Assembly (NCBI RefSeq): GCF_024749285.1
Contig: NZ_CP087196.1
Location: forward strand, 434,001-498,000
DNA: 64,000 nucleotides
Direction of reading: 5' to 3'
DNA from: Pseudomonas sp. B21-015
GTDB taxonomy: Bacteria > Pseudomonadota > Gammaproteobacteria > Pseudomonadales > Pseudomonadaceae
Shown here: piece by piece, positions 45,801 through 53,927 of the stretch
Layout: each line of letters begins with the position of its first letter
Numbering within the stretch: the stretch's first letter is position 1
Notes under the pieces: generated by a model
Database searches by the model: none
Seen by the model: the letters and a program-made list of their open reading frames with translations, nothing else
What the model was told of the DNA's origin: nothing
Made by a program: the position numbers and the translations under genes

Positions 45801-48759
45801 CCTGGCGGTCAGCGACAGGTTTTTCCACGAGGCGCAAAGTGCCCACGAAGCGCTGATCAACATGCTCGACGAACTGGCCGCCGGCCAGGAAGTCACTGCG
45901 CAACCACAGCGAGTACAGGCCTTGCGCGGTTTGCTCGATGAGAGTCTCGACCCCTCCTCAATGGGCCTGATCCGCAGTGACGGCAGCCGCACCCTGAGCA
46001 TTCGGGAGCTGGGCAGCGCCACGGCCGAGCTGGAACAGGCCGCCACTCAGGTGGAACTGGACGACGAAATCGTTTCGATCTTCCTTGAAGAAGCGGTGGA
46101 TATCCTGGAAAGCGCCGGCCAGGCCTTGCAGCGCTGGCTGAGTGACCCGGACAACGCCGCGCCGCTGTCGTCCTTGCAGCGCGACCTGCATACCCTCAAG
46201 GGCGGTGCGCGGATGGCCGAGGTCGAGCCGGTCGGCGATCTGGCCCATGAACTGGAAAACCTTTACGCAGGCCTGGTAGACCGCCGTTACAGTCACAGCG
46301 AAGCGCTGGCGCAGTTGCTGCAACAGAGCCATGACCGGCTGGCCATGTTCCTTGAGCAGTTGCAGCACAACCGCCCGTTGGGCGATCCGGGTGAGTTGAT
46401 CGAAGCCATTCGTGAGTTTCGCCAGGGCAATGCCGCCGGCAGCGCCGAGGTGATCGAACCGGCAGCCAGCAACGACTCGGCGGGCCATGATCCCGAGCTT
46501 CTGGAGATCTTCCTCGAGGAAGGTTTCGACATCATTGAAAACTCCGGTGCGGCACTGTTGCGCTGGCAGGCCGAGCCGTCGAATCGCCAGGAAGTGGAAA
46601 CCCTGCTGCGCGATCTGCACACCCTCAAGGGTGGTGCACGGATGGTGGAGATTGCGCCGATTGGCGACCTGGCCCATGAACTGGAATTCCTCTACGAAGG
46701 CTTGTCGGCTGGCGTGCTGCAACCCACCGCGGCGCTGTTCACGCTGTTGCAGAGCAGCCATGACCGACTGGCGCAGATGCTCGACGCCGTCCGTGCCGGT
46801 CAGCCATTGCCACCGGCCGATCGGCTGATCGACGCGATCAAGAATTTCAGCCATCCGGCGGTGCTCGAAACACCGGCGCCGGTGGTGATGCCCGTAGGCC
46901 CTAAAGCCGAACCAGCCGCACCGCAATCCGAAGGCACCGACACGGTCAAGGTCTCGGCGGAGCTGCTCGACGATCTGGTCAACCTGGCCGGGGAAACCTC
47001 GATCTTTCGCGGGCGCATCGAACAACAGGTTAACGACGCACGGGTAGCCCTGAGCGAGATGGAAACCACCATCGAACGCATGCGCGACCAATTGCGCCGC
47101 CTCGATACCGAAACCCAGGGGCGGATTCTCAGCCGTCAGCAAGTCGAAGCCGAGCGCCTGGGCTACGAAGAATTCGACCCGCTGGAGATGGACCGTCACT
47201 CGCAGTTGCAACAGTTGTCGCGGGCGCTGTTCGAGTCTGCCTCCGACCTGCTCGACCTCAAGGAAACCCTCGAGCGGCGTAATCAGGATGCGGAAAACCT
47301 GCTGCAACAGCAGGGCCGCATCAACACCGAATTGCAGGAAGGCCTGATGCGCACGCGCATGGTGCCGTTCGAGCGAATGCTGCCGCGTTTGAAGCGCATC
47401 GTCCGTCAGGTTTCCAGCGAGCTGGGCAAGGACGTGGAATTCGTCGTCGGCAACGCCGAAGGCGAGATGGACCGCAACGTCCTCGAACGCATGGCCGCGC
47501 CGCTGGAACACATGCTGCGCAACGCCGTCGATCATGGGCTGGAATCGGCCGAGGTGCGTATCGCGGCGGGTAAACCGGCCCAGGGCAAGATCACCCTCGA
47601 CCTGTCGCGAGAGGGCGGTGACATCATTTTCGACATCCGCGACGACGGTGCCGGCGTGCCGCTGGACGCCGTGCGGCGCAAGGCGATCAAGCGCGGGCTG
47701 CTCGACCAGGACAGCGACATCAGCGATCGCGATGTGCTGCAATTCATCCTGCAGCCGGGGTTCTCAACTGCCGAGAAAATCACCCAGATCTCCGGGCGTG
47801 GCGTGGGCATGGACGTGGTTCACGAAGAGGTCCGGCAGCTTGGCGGCAGCATGAGCATCGACTCGACGTCGGGGCAGGGCGTGCATTTCCGGATTCGCCT
47901 GCCGTTCACCGTGTCGGTCAACCGTGCGCTGATGGTGCAATGCGGGGAGGATCAATACGCGATCCCGCTGAACACCATCGACGGCATCGTTCGGGTGTTG
48001 CCCAACGAACTCGAAGGGCATTACCGGCTCGATCCGCCGACCTACGAATACGCCGGGCAACGTTATGAGTTGTGCTACCTCGGCGAGCTGCTGAAAACCA
48101 GCACCCGCCCGAAATTGCTGGGCCAGAGCCTGCCGTTGCCGGTATTGCTGGTGCAGTGCAACGAGCGGCATGTCGCGGTGCAGGTGGATGCCATGGCCGG
48201 CACCCGGGAAATCGTGGTCAAAAGCCTCGGCCCGCAGTTCGCCGCGGTGCAGGGTTTGTCCGGCGCGACAATTCTGGGCGATGGCCGGGTGGTGCTGATT
48301 CTCGACTTGCTGGCGCCGATCCGCGCGATGCAAACGCGGGTGCCGCAACGACCGGTGACGCAGGACGTAGAGCCCGAGTCGCAACGACCCTTGCTGGTGC
48401 TGGTGGTCGACGATTCGGTCACCGTGCGCAAGGTCACCAGCCGCTTGCTGGAACGCCACGGCATGAACGTGCTGACCGCCAAGGACGGTGTCGACGCCAT
48501 GTTGCTGCTCGAAGAACACATGCCCGACCTGATGCTGCTGGACATCGAAATGCCGCGCATGGACGGCTTCGAAGTGGCGACCCAGGTGCGCGCTGACGAG
48601 CGTCTGCGGCATCTGCCGATCATCATGATCACCTCCCGCACCGGCCAGAAACACCGCGACCGCGCCATGGCCATCGGCGTCAACGACTACCTCGGCAAGC
48701 CGTATCAGGAATCGGTGCTGCTCGACAGCATCGCCCGGTGGAGCAAAACCCATGCATGA
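42853..48759 (+). CDS. chpA: Chemosensory hybrid histidine kinase ChpA
   Basis: A 1,968-residue CheA-like hybrid that phosphorylates PilG and PilH. By eye it has eight phosphotransfer-type helical modules. Five keep histidine: His49 (VHQVHGS), His670, His809, His1113 and His1256 (HTLKG). Three have threonine at that place: Thr198, Thr475 and Thr951. The kinase part follows: dimerisation from about 1363, N-box HMLRNAVDHGLE near 1553, G boxes DDGAGV and GRGVGMD, then a CheW domain (about 1690-1825) and a C-terminal receiver with Asp near 1896. It is shorter than the P. aeruginosa protein as I recall it (about 2,470). The start is at GGAGTAGTTATG. Confidence 0.93.
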   Translation: MGDRHDYVALEWVKGEIAETLKQAHQAIETLIDDPQATHALSECLACVHQVHGSLQMVEFYGAALLAEEIEQLTSALQHNRVSHRDEALHLLLQALGQLPTYLDRVQGARRDLPLVVLPLINDLRSARGESLLSETSLFSPQLPDLPPLSQEALALLEPSDLPNVLRKLRQMLQMALVGLLREQDDETHFGYLARVFTRLEGLCANAPLSPLWQAASALVEGMRHGAIANSPALRSLFKDADKELKRWLEQGMSAINQPAPPELLRSLLFYIAKAEHPTGQMLTMKDRYSLDDALPDSAMVDEERARLAGPDRDAMRSVLAALCEELVRVKERLDLFVRSDRQHTSDLESLLAPLRQIADTLAVLGFGQPRKVIIDQLAVVLSLAQGQREPNDATLMDVAGALLYVEATLAGMVGTVEPESQEDSRLPTTDLTQIHQIVIKESRICLQQAKDMIVDYIDADWDRQYLQPLPALLTQVRGALAMIPLARAASLVEACNGFIREHLLVDPGQPGWQQLDSLADVVTSIEYYLERLSDDPEAPGEQLLDVAEKGLASLGFFPSEQHVPMLEDVLSPNEALVMQDMQELDDPETVQSLADVLASPVSSVNPPALTTPGSLLPPPAGEEPVDDELREVFLEETDEVLEILQEYLPRWSANPDSTSALSELRRAFHTLKGSGRMVRALVLGELVWAVENLLNRVLEHSVAPGPAVQQLVGDALKLLPELVAEFAANAQRQRNDVDQLAARAHALAKGDEPLPDEDAQDVAALDPLLLEIFRNEAETHLNSLNRFLDQAAEHVPLQASDELQRALHTLKGSASMAGVLPIAELAASLDELTREYKAHRITLDLDEVELLLEAEGLFRLGLRQLKSDPLADIPGARSLIERTQALLAERLQSLSSAPNTGLRIKRDPQLINNFLAQGMDILLDAESLLQRWQQHPGERQELSALLDELTTLGEGAHLADLHPVDELCEALLDLYGAVEESSLAVSDRFFHEAQSAHEALINMLDELAAGQEVTAQPQRVQALRGLLDESLDPSSMGLIRSDGSRTLSIRELGSATAELEQAATQVELDDEIVSIFLEEAVDILESAGQALQRWLSDPDNAAPLSSLQRDLHTLKGGARMAEVEPVGDLAHELENLYAGLVDRRYSHSEALAQLLQQSHDRLAMFLEQLQHNRPLGDPGELIEAIREFRQGNAAGSAEVIEPAASNDSAGHDPELLEIFLEEGFDIIENSGAALLRWQAEPSNRQEVETLLRDLHTLKGGARMVEIAPIGDLAHELEFLYEGLSAGVLQPTAALFTLLQSSHDRLAQMLDAVRAGQPLPPADRLIDAIKNFSHPAVLETPAPVVMPVGPKAEPAAPQSEGTDTVKVSAELLDDLVNLAGETSIFRGRIEQQVNDARVALSEMETTIERMRDQLRRLDTETQGRILSRQQVEAERLGYEEFDPLEMDRHSQLQQLSRALFESASDLLDLKETLERRNQDAENLLQQQGRINTELQEGLMRTRMVPFERMLPRLKRIVRQVSSELGKDVEFVVGNAEGEMDRNVLERMAAPLEHMLRNAVDHGLESAEVRIAAGKPAQGKITLDLSREGGDIIFDIRDDGAGVPLDAVRRKAIKRGLLDQDSDISDRDVLQFILQPGFSTAEKITQISGRGVGMDVVHEEVRQLGGSMSIDSTSGQGVHFRIRLPFTVSVNRALMVQCGEDQYAIPLNTIDGIVRVLPNELEGHYRLDPPTYEYAGQRYELCYLGELLKTSTRPKLLGQSLPLPVLLVQCNERHVAVQVDAMAGTREIVVKSLGPQFAAVQGLSGATILGDGRVVLILDLLAPIRAMQTRVPQRPVTQDVEPESQRPLLVLVVDDSVTVRKVTSRLLERHGMNVLTAKDGVDAMLLLEEHMPDLMLLDIEMPRMDGFEVATQVRADERLRHLPIIMITSRTGQKHRDRAMAIGVNDYLGKPYQESVLLDSIARWSKTHA

Positions 48760-49210
48760 ACACCGCTCCAGCAACCTCACTGGGCTTTTACTGCCCTTGG
48801 CGGATCGCAACCTGATCCTGCCCAATGTTGCCGTCGCCGAACTCATCGACTATCAGCCGGGGGCTTTCGATCTCGATACACCGCCGTGGTATCTGGGACG
48901 GGTGACGTGGCGAAACCGGCAGATTCCGTTGCTCAGTTTCGAATCGGCGTGTGGCAACAAAGTGGTGATCGGTGAGCGAGCACGGATCGTCATCCTCAAC
49001 GCCCTCGGCGGGCGGTCTGAGCTGAAGTTCATTGCACTGCTGGTGCAGGGGATTCCGCGGTCTTACAAGCTGGATAGCCAGTTGAGCTATGTCGATGTGC
49101 CGTTGTGTTCGCTGGAGCAGGCGGCGGTGCAGGTGGGGGAGCAAGTGGCGAAGGTGCCTGACTTGCTCGCGCTGGAGGAGTTGCTTGTTACAGCAGGGTT
49201 AGCCCACTGA
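48752..49210 (+). CDS. chpC: CheW-like adaptor ChpC
   Basis: A 152-residue CheW-domain protein (LTGLLLPLADRNLILPNVAVAEL, RGTWRNRQIPLL-like region, ending LEELLVTAGLAH). It overlaps chpA by 8 bp and is coupled to it. ChpC links additional receptors to ChpA in P. aeruginosa. The stop codon lies in the first bases of a dispersed repeat. In P. aeruginosa chpB lies between chpA and chpC; it is missing here. Confidence 0.9.
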   Translation: MHEHRSSNLTGLLLPLADRNLILPNVAVAELIDYQPGAFDLDTPPWYLGRVTWRNRQIPLLSFESACGNKVVIGERARIVILNALGGRSELKFIALLVQGIPRSYKLDSQLSYVDVPLCSLEQAAVQVGEQVAKVPDLLALEELLVTAGLAH

Positions 49211-49320
49211 TCGTTCCCAACGCTCCGCGTGGGAATGCCTCAACGGACGCTCCGCGTTCGGCTTTTTGGGACGCAGAGCGCCCCGGGCTGCATTCCCACG
49301 CAGAGCGTGGGAACGATCAT
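49208..49320. repeat. Dispersed repeat, GATCGTTCCCACGC family, copy 3
   Basis: Ends CTGATCGTTCCCAACGCTCC (with one extra A) and GAGCGTGGGAACGATCAT. The centre is a diverged GGGACGCAGAGCGCCCC. It bounds the left side of the accessory island. Confidence 0.86.
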
Positions 49321-49337
49321 GAACAAAGGTTTCTGCG

Positions 49338-49715
49338 CTAAACCCCGGTCTGAGCCTTCATCTGCAACGACTCATGATGATCCAGCACCCGCTCCACCAA
49401 CAACTGCACGCCATCTGCCAAACGACTGAGCGCCAAGGCGACAGAGCGGCGTGAGCCCTCCACATCGTCCGCCAGATCGGCCGCAATGGCGCTGATGGAC
49501 AGCAGGTCTTCGGAGGCATTGGCCAGAAGGGCTTCGGTGTCGATATCGGGGGAGACGGTGAAGAGCTGGGACTTGCGGCGTTTGGCCGGTTTTTCGTGGG
49601 GTGACGGGAAGTAATGGGAGAAGGCGCGGTCGGCGGCTTCCTTGAATTTCTCGGCTTCGAGGGATGCTTGGGAATCGACGCCGGTTTCCGGGGGATTGGG
49701 AGTAGCTTTGAACAT
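49338..49715 (-). CDS. DUF6124 family protein
   Basis: A 125-residue cytoplasmic protein beginning MFKATPNPPETGVDSQ, a start shared by DUF6124 proteins that occur in many copies in fluorescens-group genomes. The middle (AADRAFSHYFPSPHEKPAKRRKSQLF) is basic, and the C-terminal two thirds are predicted helix (LLSISAIAADLADDVEGSRR, ALSRLADGVQLLVERVL). The function is unknown. GGAG lies 7 nt before the ATG. Upstream is an unusual folded region with no gene. Confidence 0.8.
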   Translation of the reverse strand: MFKATPNPPETGVDSQASLEAEKFKEAADRAFSHYFPSPHEKPAKRRKSQLFTVSPDIDTEALLANASEDLLSISAIAADLADDVEGSRRSVALALSRLADGVQLLVERVLDHHESLQMKAQTGV

Positions 49716-49960
49716 AGTGAAGCTCCATTTAATGAGTTTCAGCTGCTCCATCGGGTTCCAATCGAAGGGGTGGCAGCTGTACGCGGGCTGGAACCCGGGC
49801 AAACGGACAAAACCCGACAGACACTAAGGTCTCCCGCGCACAGCCGCCATAACGGAATGCACACATTAAAGGTGCGCAAGCATACGTTATGAAAGGCGCT
49901 TTTGCCTCGTTAACACCACGGGGTTCCAATCCCGGTCGCTGAGCTTGCAGCGACCTCCAA
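49716..49960 (-). ncRNA. Folded leader or small RNA upstream of the DUF6124 gene
   Basis: Several inverted repeats lie here: CGGGTTCCA (49752-49760) with TGGAACCCG (49789-49797), ATAACG..ATGC (49849-49859) with GCATACGTTAT (49880-49890), and GGTCGCTG (49934-49941) with CAGCGACC (49948-49955). GGGTTCCAATC occurs twice directly (49753-49763, 49921-49931). It may be a regulatory 5' leader on the minus strand or an independent RNA. The rest of the gap, 49961-50113, shows nothing clear. Confidence 0.35.
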
Positions 49961-50113
49961 ACGATAGAGATCAACGCAAAACCGCACCAGTCAGCGGGTT
50001 CCGGCATTGCTGTAGGCAGCGACGCCAGATTGCGTAGCCTCACACCGTTCCTGCGGACAAACTTTTAAACACAAAACCCCAAGCGGTCGGACCTCGCCAC
50101 AAAGGTTTCTGGC

Positions 50114-50162
50114 TTGAAGATTCCCAAAAAGGGACCTATCGTTCCTTTTTTGGGACTTATCG
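50114..50162 (+). promoter_or_regulatory. Promoter with tandem 21-bp operator-like repeats
   Basis: TTGAAG (50114-50119), a 17-bp spacer and TATCGT (50137-50142) form a promoter candidate. Two tandem 21-bp units (50121-50141 and 50142-50162) both read TTCC-N6-GGGAC(C/T)TATCG, matching at 14 of 21 positions. The 21-bp period equals two DNA turns. The repeats overlap the spacer and -10 box, which suggests binding by the helix-turn-helix protein encoded next. Confidence 0.5.
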
Positions 50163-50171
50163 GTCGTTGCC

Positions 50172-50801
50172 GTGAAAAACCTGTCATTGAGCGAAGCCTT
50201 GTTCACCACCACCCAGCAAAAAGTGCTGGGCCTGCTGTTTGGTAAACCCGACCGTAGTTTTTATGCCAACGAAATCGCCCGCTGGGCTCAAGTGGGTAAA
50301 GGCAGCCTCATGCGCGAGCTGGATCGGTTGCAGCGGGCAGGCGTGCTGACCATGACCCGTCAGGGCAACCAGACCCACTATCAAGCCAATCCCGACTGCC
50401 CGATCTATGCGGAACTGCTGGGCATCGCCCGCAAAACCTTTGGTATTGCCGAACCTCTGCGTCAGGCGCTCCAACCCTTTGCCGAACAGATTACTTGGGC
50501 ATTTGTGTACGGCTCTATCGCCAAGGATCAGGCAAACGCATCCAGTGACATTGATCTCATGCTGATCGGCGAGGGCCTGCACTACAGTGAAGTGATGGAG
50601 CGGCTTATACCGATGGAAGAGCAGTTGGGCCGCGTCCTCAACCCGACGCTCTACACCCCCGACGACTGGGCCGCAAAACTGGCGGCTGAAAATAGTTTTG
50701 TCGTGCGGGTAGCGCAGCAGGACAAGATCAACCTGATGGGGGGAAACCCTTTGGAGTCCAAGGATGGGCAGCAACGAGAACCTGGAAAACCTGTTACGTA
50801 G
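50172..50801 (+). CDS. Winged-helix / MNT nucleotidyltransferase antitoxin-like protein
   Basis: A 209-residue protein joining two domains. Residues 10-80 form a winged helix (QQKVLGLLFGKPDRSFYANE, GSLMRELDRLQRAGVLTM). Residues 105-195 form a minimal nucleotidyltransferase with the metal motif GSIAKDQANASSDIDLML, i.e. GSX10DXD. MNT proteins of MntA-HepT pairs neutralise HEPN toxins by adding AMP to them. The start codon is GTG, with no strong ribosome-binding site. The gene overlaps the HEPN gene by 38 bp. I infer a self-regulating antitoxin; a stand-alone regulator is possible. Confidence 0.78.
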   Translation: MKNLSLSEALFTTTQQKVLGLLFGKPDRSFYANEIARWAQVGKGSLMRELDRLQRAGVLTMTRQGNQTHYQANPDCPIYAELLGIARKTFGIAEPLRQALQPFAEQITWAFVYGSIAKDQANASSDIDLMLIGEGLHYSEVMERLIPMEEQLGRVLNPTLYTPDDWAAKLAAENSFVVRVAQQDKINLMGGNPLESKDGQQREPGKPVT

Positions 50802-51156
50802 CGGTGGGCTGAAAGCTGAGCCGCCGGATCGCAAGGAGTGCGAAGGGCTGATGCGTTCGGCTGTGGATCGATTGAAAGACGCGCAAACGTCTTCGCTTTC
50901 CTTCGCGAGTCGTTTCGACCTGGCTTACAACGCTGCCCATGCCCTTGCACTGACGGCTCTTCGCTTGTGCGGCTACCGTTCAGACAAGCGATATCTGGTG
51001 TTTCAGTGCCTGTGTCATGAGCGACGAAACCTGGCGGAGTACGAAGGCTATATGGATGAAGATCCGGCGTTGTTGGCGCAGTTGTTGGAAAGTGCTGAAC
51101 AGCTTCTGATTCGAGTGCAGGAACAGATGGCGTCCTTCAGTTCATCGCAGACCTGA
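50764..51156 (+). CDS. HEPN-domain toxin-like protein
   Basis: A 130-residue all-helical protein. SLSFASRFDLAYNAAHALALTALRL is a typical first HEPN helix pair, and the last helix follows CHERRNLAEYEGYMDE. Ribonuclease HEPN toxins use RX4-6H; here the equivalent site reads RNLAEY, with tyrosine where HepT has histidine. GGAG lies 7 nt before the ATG. It overlaps the nucleotidyltransferase gene, and its stop codon lies at the border of a dispersed repeat. It is probably the target of that enzyme. RNase activity is uncertain. Confidence 0.72.
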   Translation: MGSNENLENLLRSGGLKAEPPDRKECEGLMRSAVDRLKDAQTSSLSFASRFDLAYNAAHALALTALRLCGYRSDKRYLVFQCLCHERRNLAEYEGYMDEDPALLAQLLESAEQLLIRVQEQMASFSSSQT

Positions 51157-51267
51157 TCGTTCCTACGCGCAGCAAAGGAATGCAGCCCGGGACGCTCCGC
51201 GTCCCATTCGAGAGCTGGAACGCGGAGCGTCCCTTGAGGCATTCCCACGCAGAGCGTGGGAACGATC
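51155..51267. repeat. Dispersed repeat, GATCGTTCCCACGC family, copy 4 (inverted)
   Basis: The right end GCGTGGGAACGATC and centre GGGACGCTCCGCGTCCC are well kept; the left end is degraded (GATCGTTCCTACGCGC). The order of internal parts is reversed compared with copies 1-3. It bounds the right side of the island. Confidence 0.82.
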
Positions 51268-51279
51268 GGGACGGTGTTC

Positions 51280-51304
51280 GATCATTACGGTCAGCGTAAC
51301 GATC
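51280..51304. promoter_or_regulatory. 25-bp palindrome upstream of mdcA, possible MdcR site
   Basis: GATCATTACG (51280-51289), centre GTCAG, CGTAACGATC (51295-51304) pair at 9 of 10 positions and contain a T-N11-A core (TACGGTCAGCGTA) as LysR-type sites do. It ends 77 bp before the mdcA ATG. A weak TTGATT box follows near 51314. MdcR is encoded at the far end of the cluster. Confidence 0.5.
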
Positions 51305-51381
51305 CAACACTCTGCTTGATTGATGCCCCCCACCCAACGCTCCTAAGGTGACTCCCACGACAGCGAACCCGTGGAGTGGTC

Positions 51382-53052
51382 ATGACAACAACAATATCCC
51401 CCGACTCGCGATGGACGCGGCGGCGCAGCGAAAAGCAGCGGCGTCTCGAGCTAGTGCGGGGTTTCGCCGACGGTGTGGTGCTGCCCACCGACAAGATCGT
51501 TGCGGCGCTGGAGGCGTTGATTCTGCCTGGCGACCGTGTGGTGCTGGAGGGCAATAACCAGAAACAGGCGGATTTCCTGTCTCGTTCCCTGGCCAAGGCC
51601 GACCCGGGCAAGCTGCATGACCTGCACATGATCATGCCCAGCGTCGGGCGCTCCGAGCACCTGGACCTGTTCGAGCGCGGCATTGCCCGCAAGCTCGATT
51701 TCTCGTTCGCCGGCACCCAGAGCCTGCGCATCAGCCAGTTGCTCGAAGACGGTCTGTTGGAAATCGGCGCAATCCACACCTACATCGAGCTCTATGCGCG
51801 GCTGGTGGTGGACCTGATCCCCAACGTCGTGCTCTCGGCCGGTTTCATGGCTGATCGCGCCGGCAACATCTATACCGGGCCGAGTACCGAAGACACCCCC
51901 GCGTTGATCGAACCGGCCGCCTTCAGCGACGGCATCGTCATCGTTCAGGTCAACCAATTGGTGGACGACGTCAGCGAACTGCCCCGTGTCGACATCCCCG
52001 CATCCTGGGCCGATTTCGTGGTGGTGGCTGACAAGCCGTTCTACATCGAACCACTGTTCACCCGCGACCCACGGCACATCAAGCCTGTGCACGTGTTGAT
52101 GGCGATGATGGCGATCCGCGGGATCTACGAAAAACACAACGTTCAGTCGCTCAATCACGGCATCGGTTTCAACACCGCGGCCATCGAACTGATCCTGCCG
52201 ACCTACGGCGAATCCCTCGGTTTGAAAGGCAAGATCTGCCGCAACTGGACGCTCAATCCTCACCCGACCCTGATCCCGGCCATCGAAAGCGGCTGGGTCG
52301 AAAGCGTGCATTGTTTCGGCACTGAACTGGGCATGGAAAACTACATCGCTGCCCGGCCTGATGTGTTTTTCACTGGCCGCGACGGCTCCCTGCGCTCCAA
52401 CCGGATGTTCTGCCAATTGGCTGGGCAGTACGCGGTGGACCTGTTCATCGGCGCGACCCTGCAAGTCGACGGCGACGGTCATTCCTCCACCGTGACACGC
52501 GGTCGCCTGGCCGGTTTCGGGGGGGCGCCGAACATGGGTCACGACCCGCGCGGTCGCCGTCACGGCACACCGGCCTGGCTCGACATGCGTCACGACGATG
52601 CACCCGAAGCCTTGCTCGAACGCGGCAAGAAACTCGTGGTGCAAATGGTCGAGACCTTCCAGGAGGGCGGCAAACCGACCTTCGTCGAAACCCTCGACGC
52701 GGTGGACGTGGCGAAGAAAAGCGGCATGCCACTGGCGCCGATCATGATCTATGGCGACGACGTCACTCACCTGCTGACCGAAGAAGGCATCGCCTATTTG
52801 TACAAGGCCCGTTCCCTCGAAGAACGTCAGGCGATGATCGCGGCTGTGGCCGGCGTAACCGCCATCGGCCTGCGCCACAATCCGAAAGACACCGCGCGCA
52901 TGCGCCGCGAAGGCCTGATCGCTTTGCCCGAAGATCTCGGCATCCGCCGCACCGACGCCACCCGCGAGCTACTTGCAGCGAAAAGCGTGGCCGATCTGGT
53001 GGAGTGGTCCGGTGGCCTCTACAACCCACCCGCCAAGTTCAGGAGCTGGTAA
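51382..53052 (+). CDS. mdcA: Malonate decarboxylase alpha subunit MdcA
   Basis: MdcA is the acetyl-S-ACP:malonate ACP transferase of the biotin-independent malonate decarboxylase. The 556-residue protein shows [30 protein letters not shown] near the N-terminus, and [14 protein letters not shown] and [19 protein letters not shown] regions in the core. It exchanges the acetyl group on MdcC for malonyl. ATG at 51382 was chosen over a GTG six bases earlier. Its stop overlaps the mdcB start (TAATG). Confidence 0.95.
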   Translation: MTTTISPDSRWTRRRSEKQRRLELVRGFADGVVLPTDKIVAALEALILPGDRVVLEGNNQKQADFLSRSLAKADPGKLHDLHMIMPSVGRSEHLDLFERGIARKLDFSFAGTQSLRISQLLEDGLLEIGAIHTYIELYARLVVDLIPNVVLSAGFMADRAGNIYTGPSTEDTPALIEPAAFSDGIVIVQVNQLVDDVSELPRVDIPASWADFVVVADKPFYIEPLFTRDPRHIKPVHVLMAMMAIRGIYEKHNVQSLNHGIGFNTAAIELILPTYGESLGLKGKICRNWTLNPHPTLIPAIESGWVESVHCFGTELGMENYIAARPDVFFTGRDGSLRSNRMFCQLAGQYAVDLFIGATLQVDGDGHSSTVTRGRLAGFGGAPNMGHDPRGRRHGTPAWLDMRHDDAPEALLERGKKLVVQMVETFQEGGKPTFVETLDAVDVAKKSGMPLAPIMIYGDDVTHLLTEEGIAYLYKARSLEERQAMIAAVAGVTAIGLRHNPKDTARMRREGLIALPEDLGIRRTDATRELLAAKSVADLVEWSGGLYNPPAKFRSW

Positions 53053-53927
53053 TGCACGCACTCAATCTGCAACCCAAAAACCTCACCCTGGCCGAACGGC
53101 TGGCGGACCTGGCAGTGGATGCGCTGATCGACGAAGCGGACCTGTCGCCGAAACCCGCGCTGGTCGATCGTCGCGGCAATGGCGCTCATACCGATTTGCA
53201 CCTCGGGCTGATGCACGCTTCGGCGTTGTCCTTATGGCCGGCGTTCAAGGCCATGGCGGACGCGGCCATCGAGTTCGGCGAAGTCGGTTTACCGCTGCGC
53301 GAAACCGTTGGGCGGCTTGGTCGTGAAGGGGAGCAAGAGATGCTTGCCACCACGGGCGGCGTGAACACCCATCGTGGTGCGATCTGGGCGTTGGGTCTTT
53401 TGGTCACTGCCGCCGCGCTGGAACCTGAATCCTGTTCTGCAGGCTCAATCGCTTTGCGCGCTGCACGCCTGGCCTTGCTCGATGACCGTTACTCGCCACG
53501 TCCTTTAAGCCACGGTGCCCAGGTCGCCCAACGTTACGGCGTTCGCGGTGCCCGTGAAGAGGCGCAGCTTGGTTTCCCGGCCGTGCTGCAACGTGGCTTG
53601 CCGCAACTCAAACGCAGCCGCGCCGCCGGCCATGGCGAACAGAACGCCCGGCTCGACGCCTTGCTGGCGATCATGACGACACTGGCCGACACCTGCGTGC
53701 TCTACCGCGCCGGCGAACAAGGCCTGCACACCATGCAACTTGGTGCTCAAGCCGTGCTCGACGCCGGCGGCAGTGCGAGCCTGGCCGGTCGCCGCCGTTT
53801 GCATGAGCTGGACCAACAATTAATCGCGTTGAATGCCTCGCCCGGCGGCGCTGCGGACTTGCTCGCAGCCTGCCTGTTTATCGACCGCATCGAGTCGGGC
53901 GCCGGCATCTTCCAGGGAGCGTTTTGA
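53052..53927 (+). CDS. mdcB: Triphosphoribosyl-dephospho-CoA synthase MdcB
   Basis: MdcB makes the precursor of the MdcC prosthetic group from dephospho-CoA and ATP. The 291-residue protein of the CitG family shows [38 protein letters not shown] and [23 protein letters not shown]. The start [10 protein letters not shown] at 53052 is coupled to mdcA. Confidence 0.94.
   Translation: MHALNLQPKNLTLAERLADLAVDALIDEADLSPKPALVDRRGNGAHTDLHLGLMHASALSLWPAFKAMADAAIEFGEVGLPLRETVGRLGREGEQEMLATTGGVNTHRGAIWALGLLVTAAALEPESCSAGSIALRAARLALLDDRYSPRPLSHGAQVAQRYGVRGAREEAQLGFPAVLQRGLPQLKRSRAAGHGEQNARLDALLAIMTTLADTCVLYRAGEQGLHTMQLGAQAVLDAGGSASLAGRRRLHELDQQLIALNASPGGAADLLAACLFIDRIESGAGIFQGAF

Noticed and set aside
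45958..47742. Minus-strand open frame of about 590 codons inside chpA
   Set aside because: It is antisense to the ChpA kinase region, which is fully supported by motifs, and shows no domain of its own.
49920..49932. tRNA-like T-arm sequence GGGTTCCAATCCC
   Set aside because: The T-loop lacks the conserved purine after TTC, and no acceptor, D or anticodon arm can be folded around it.
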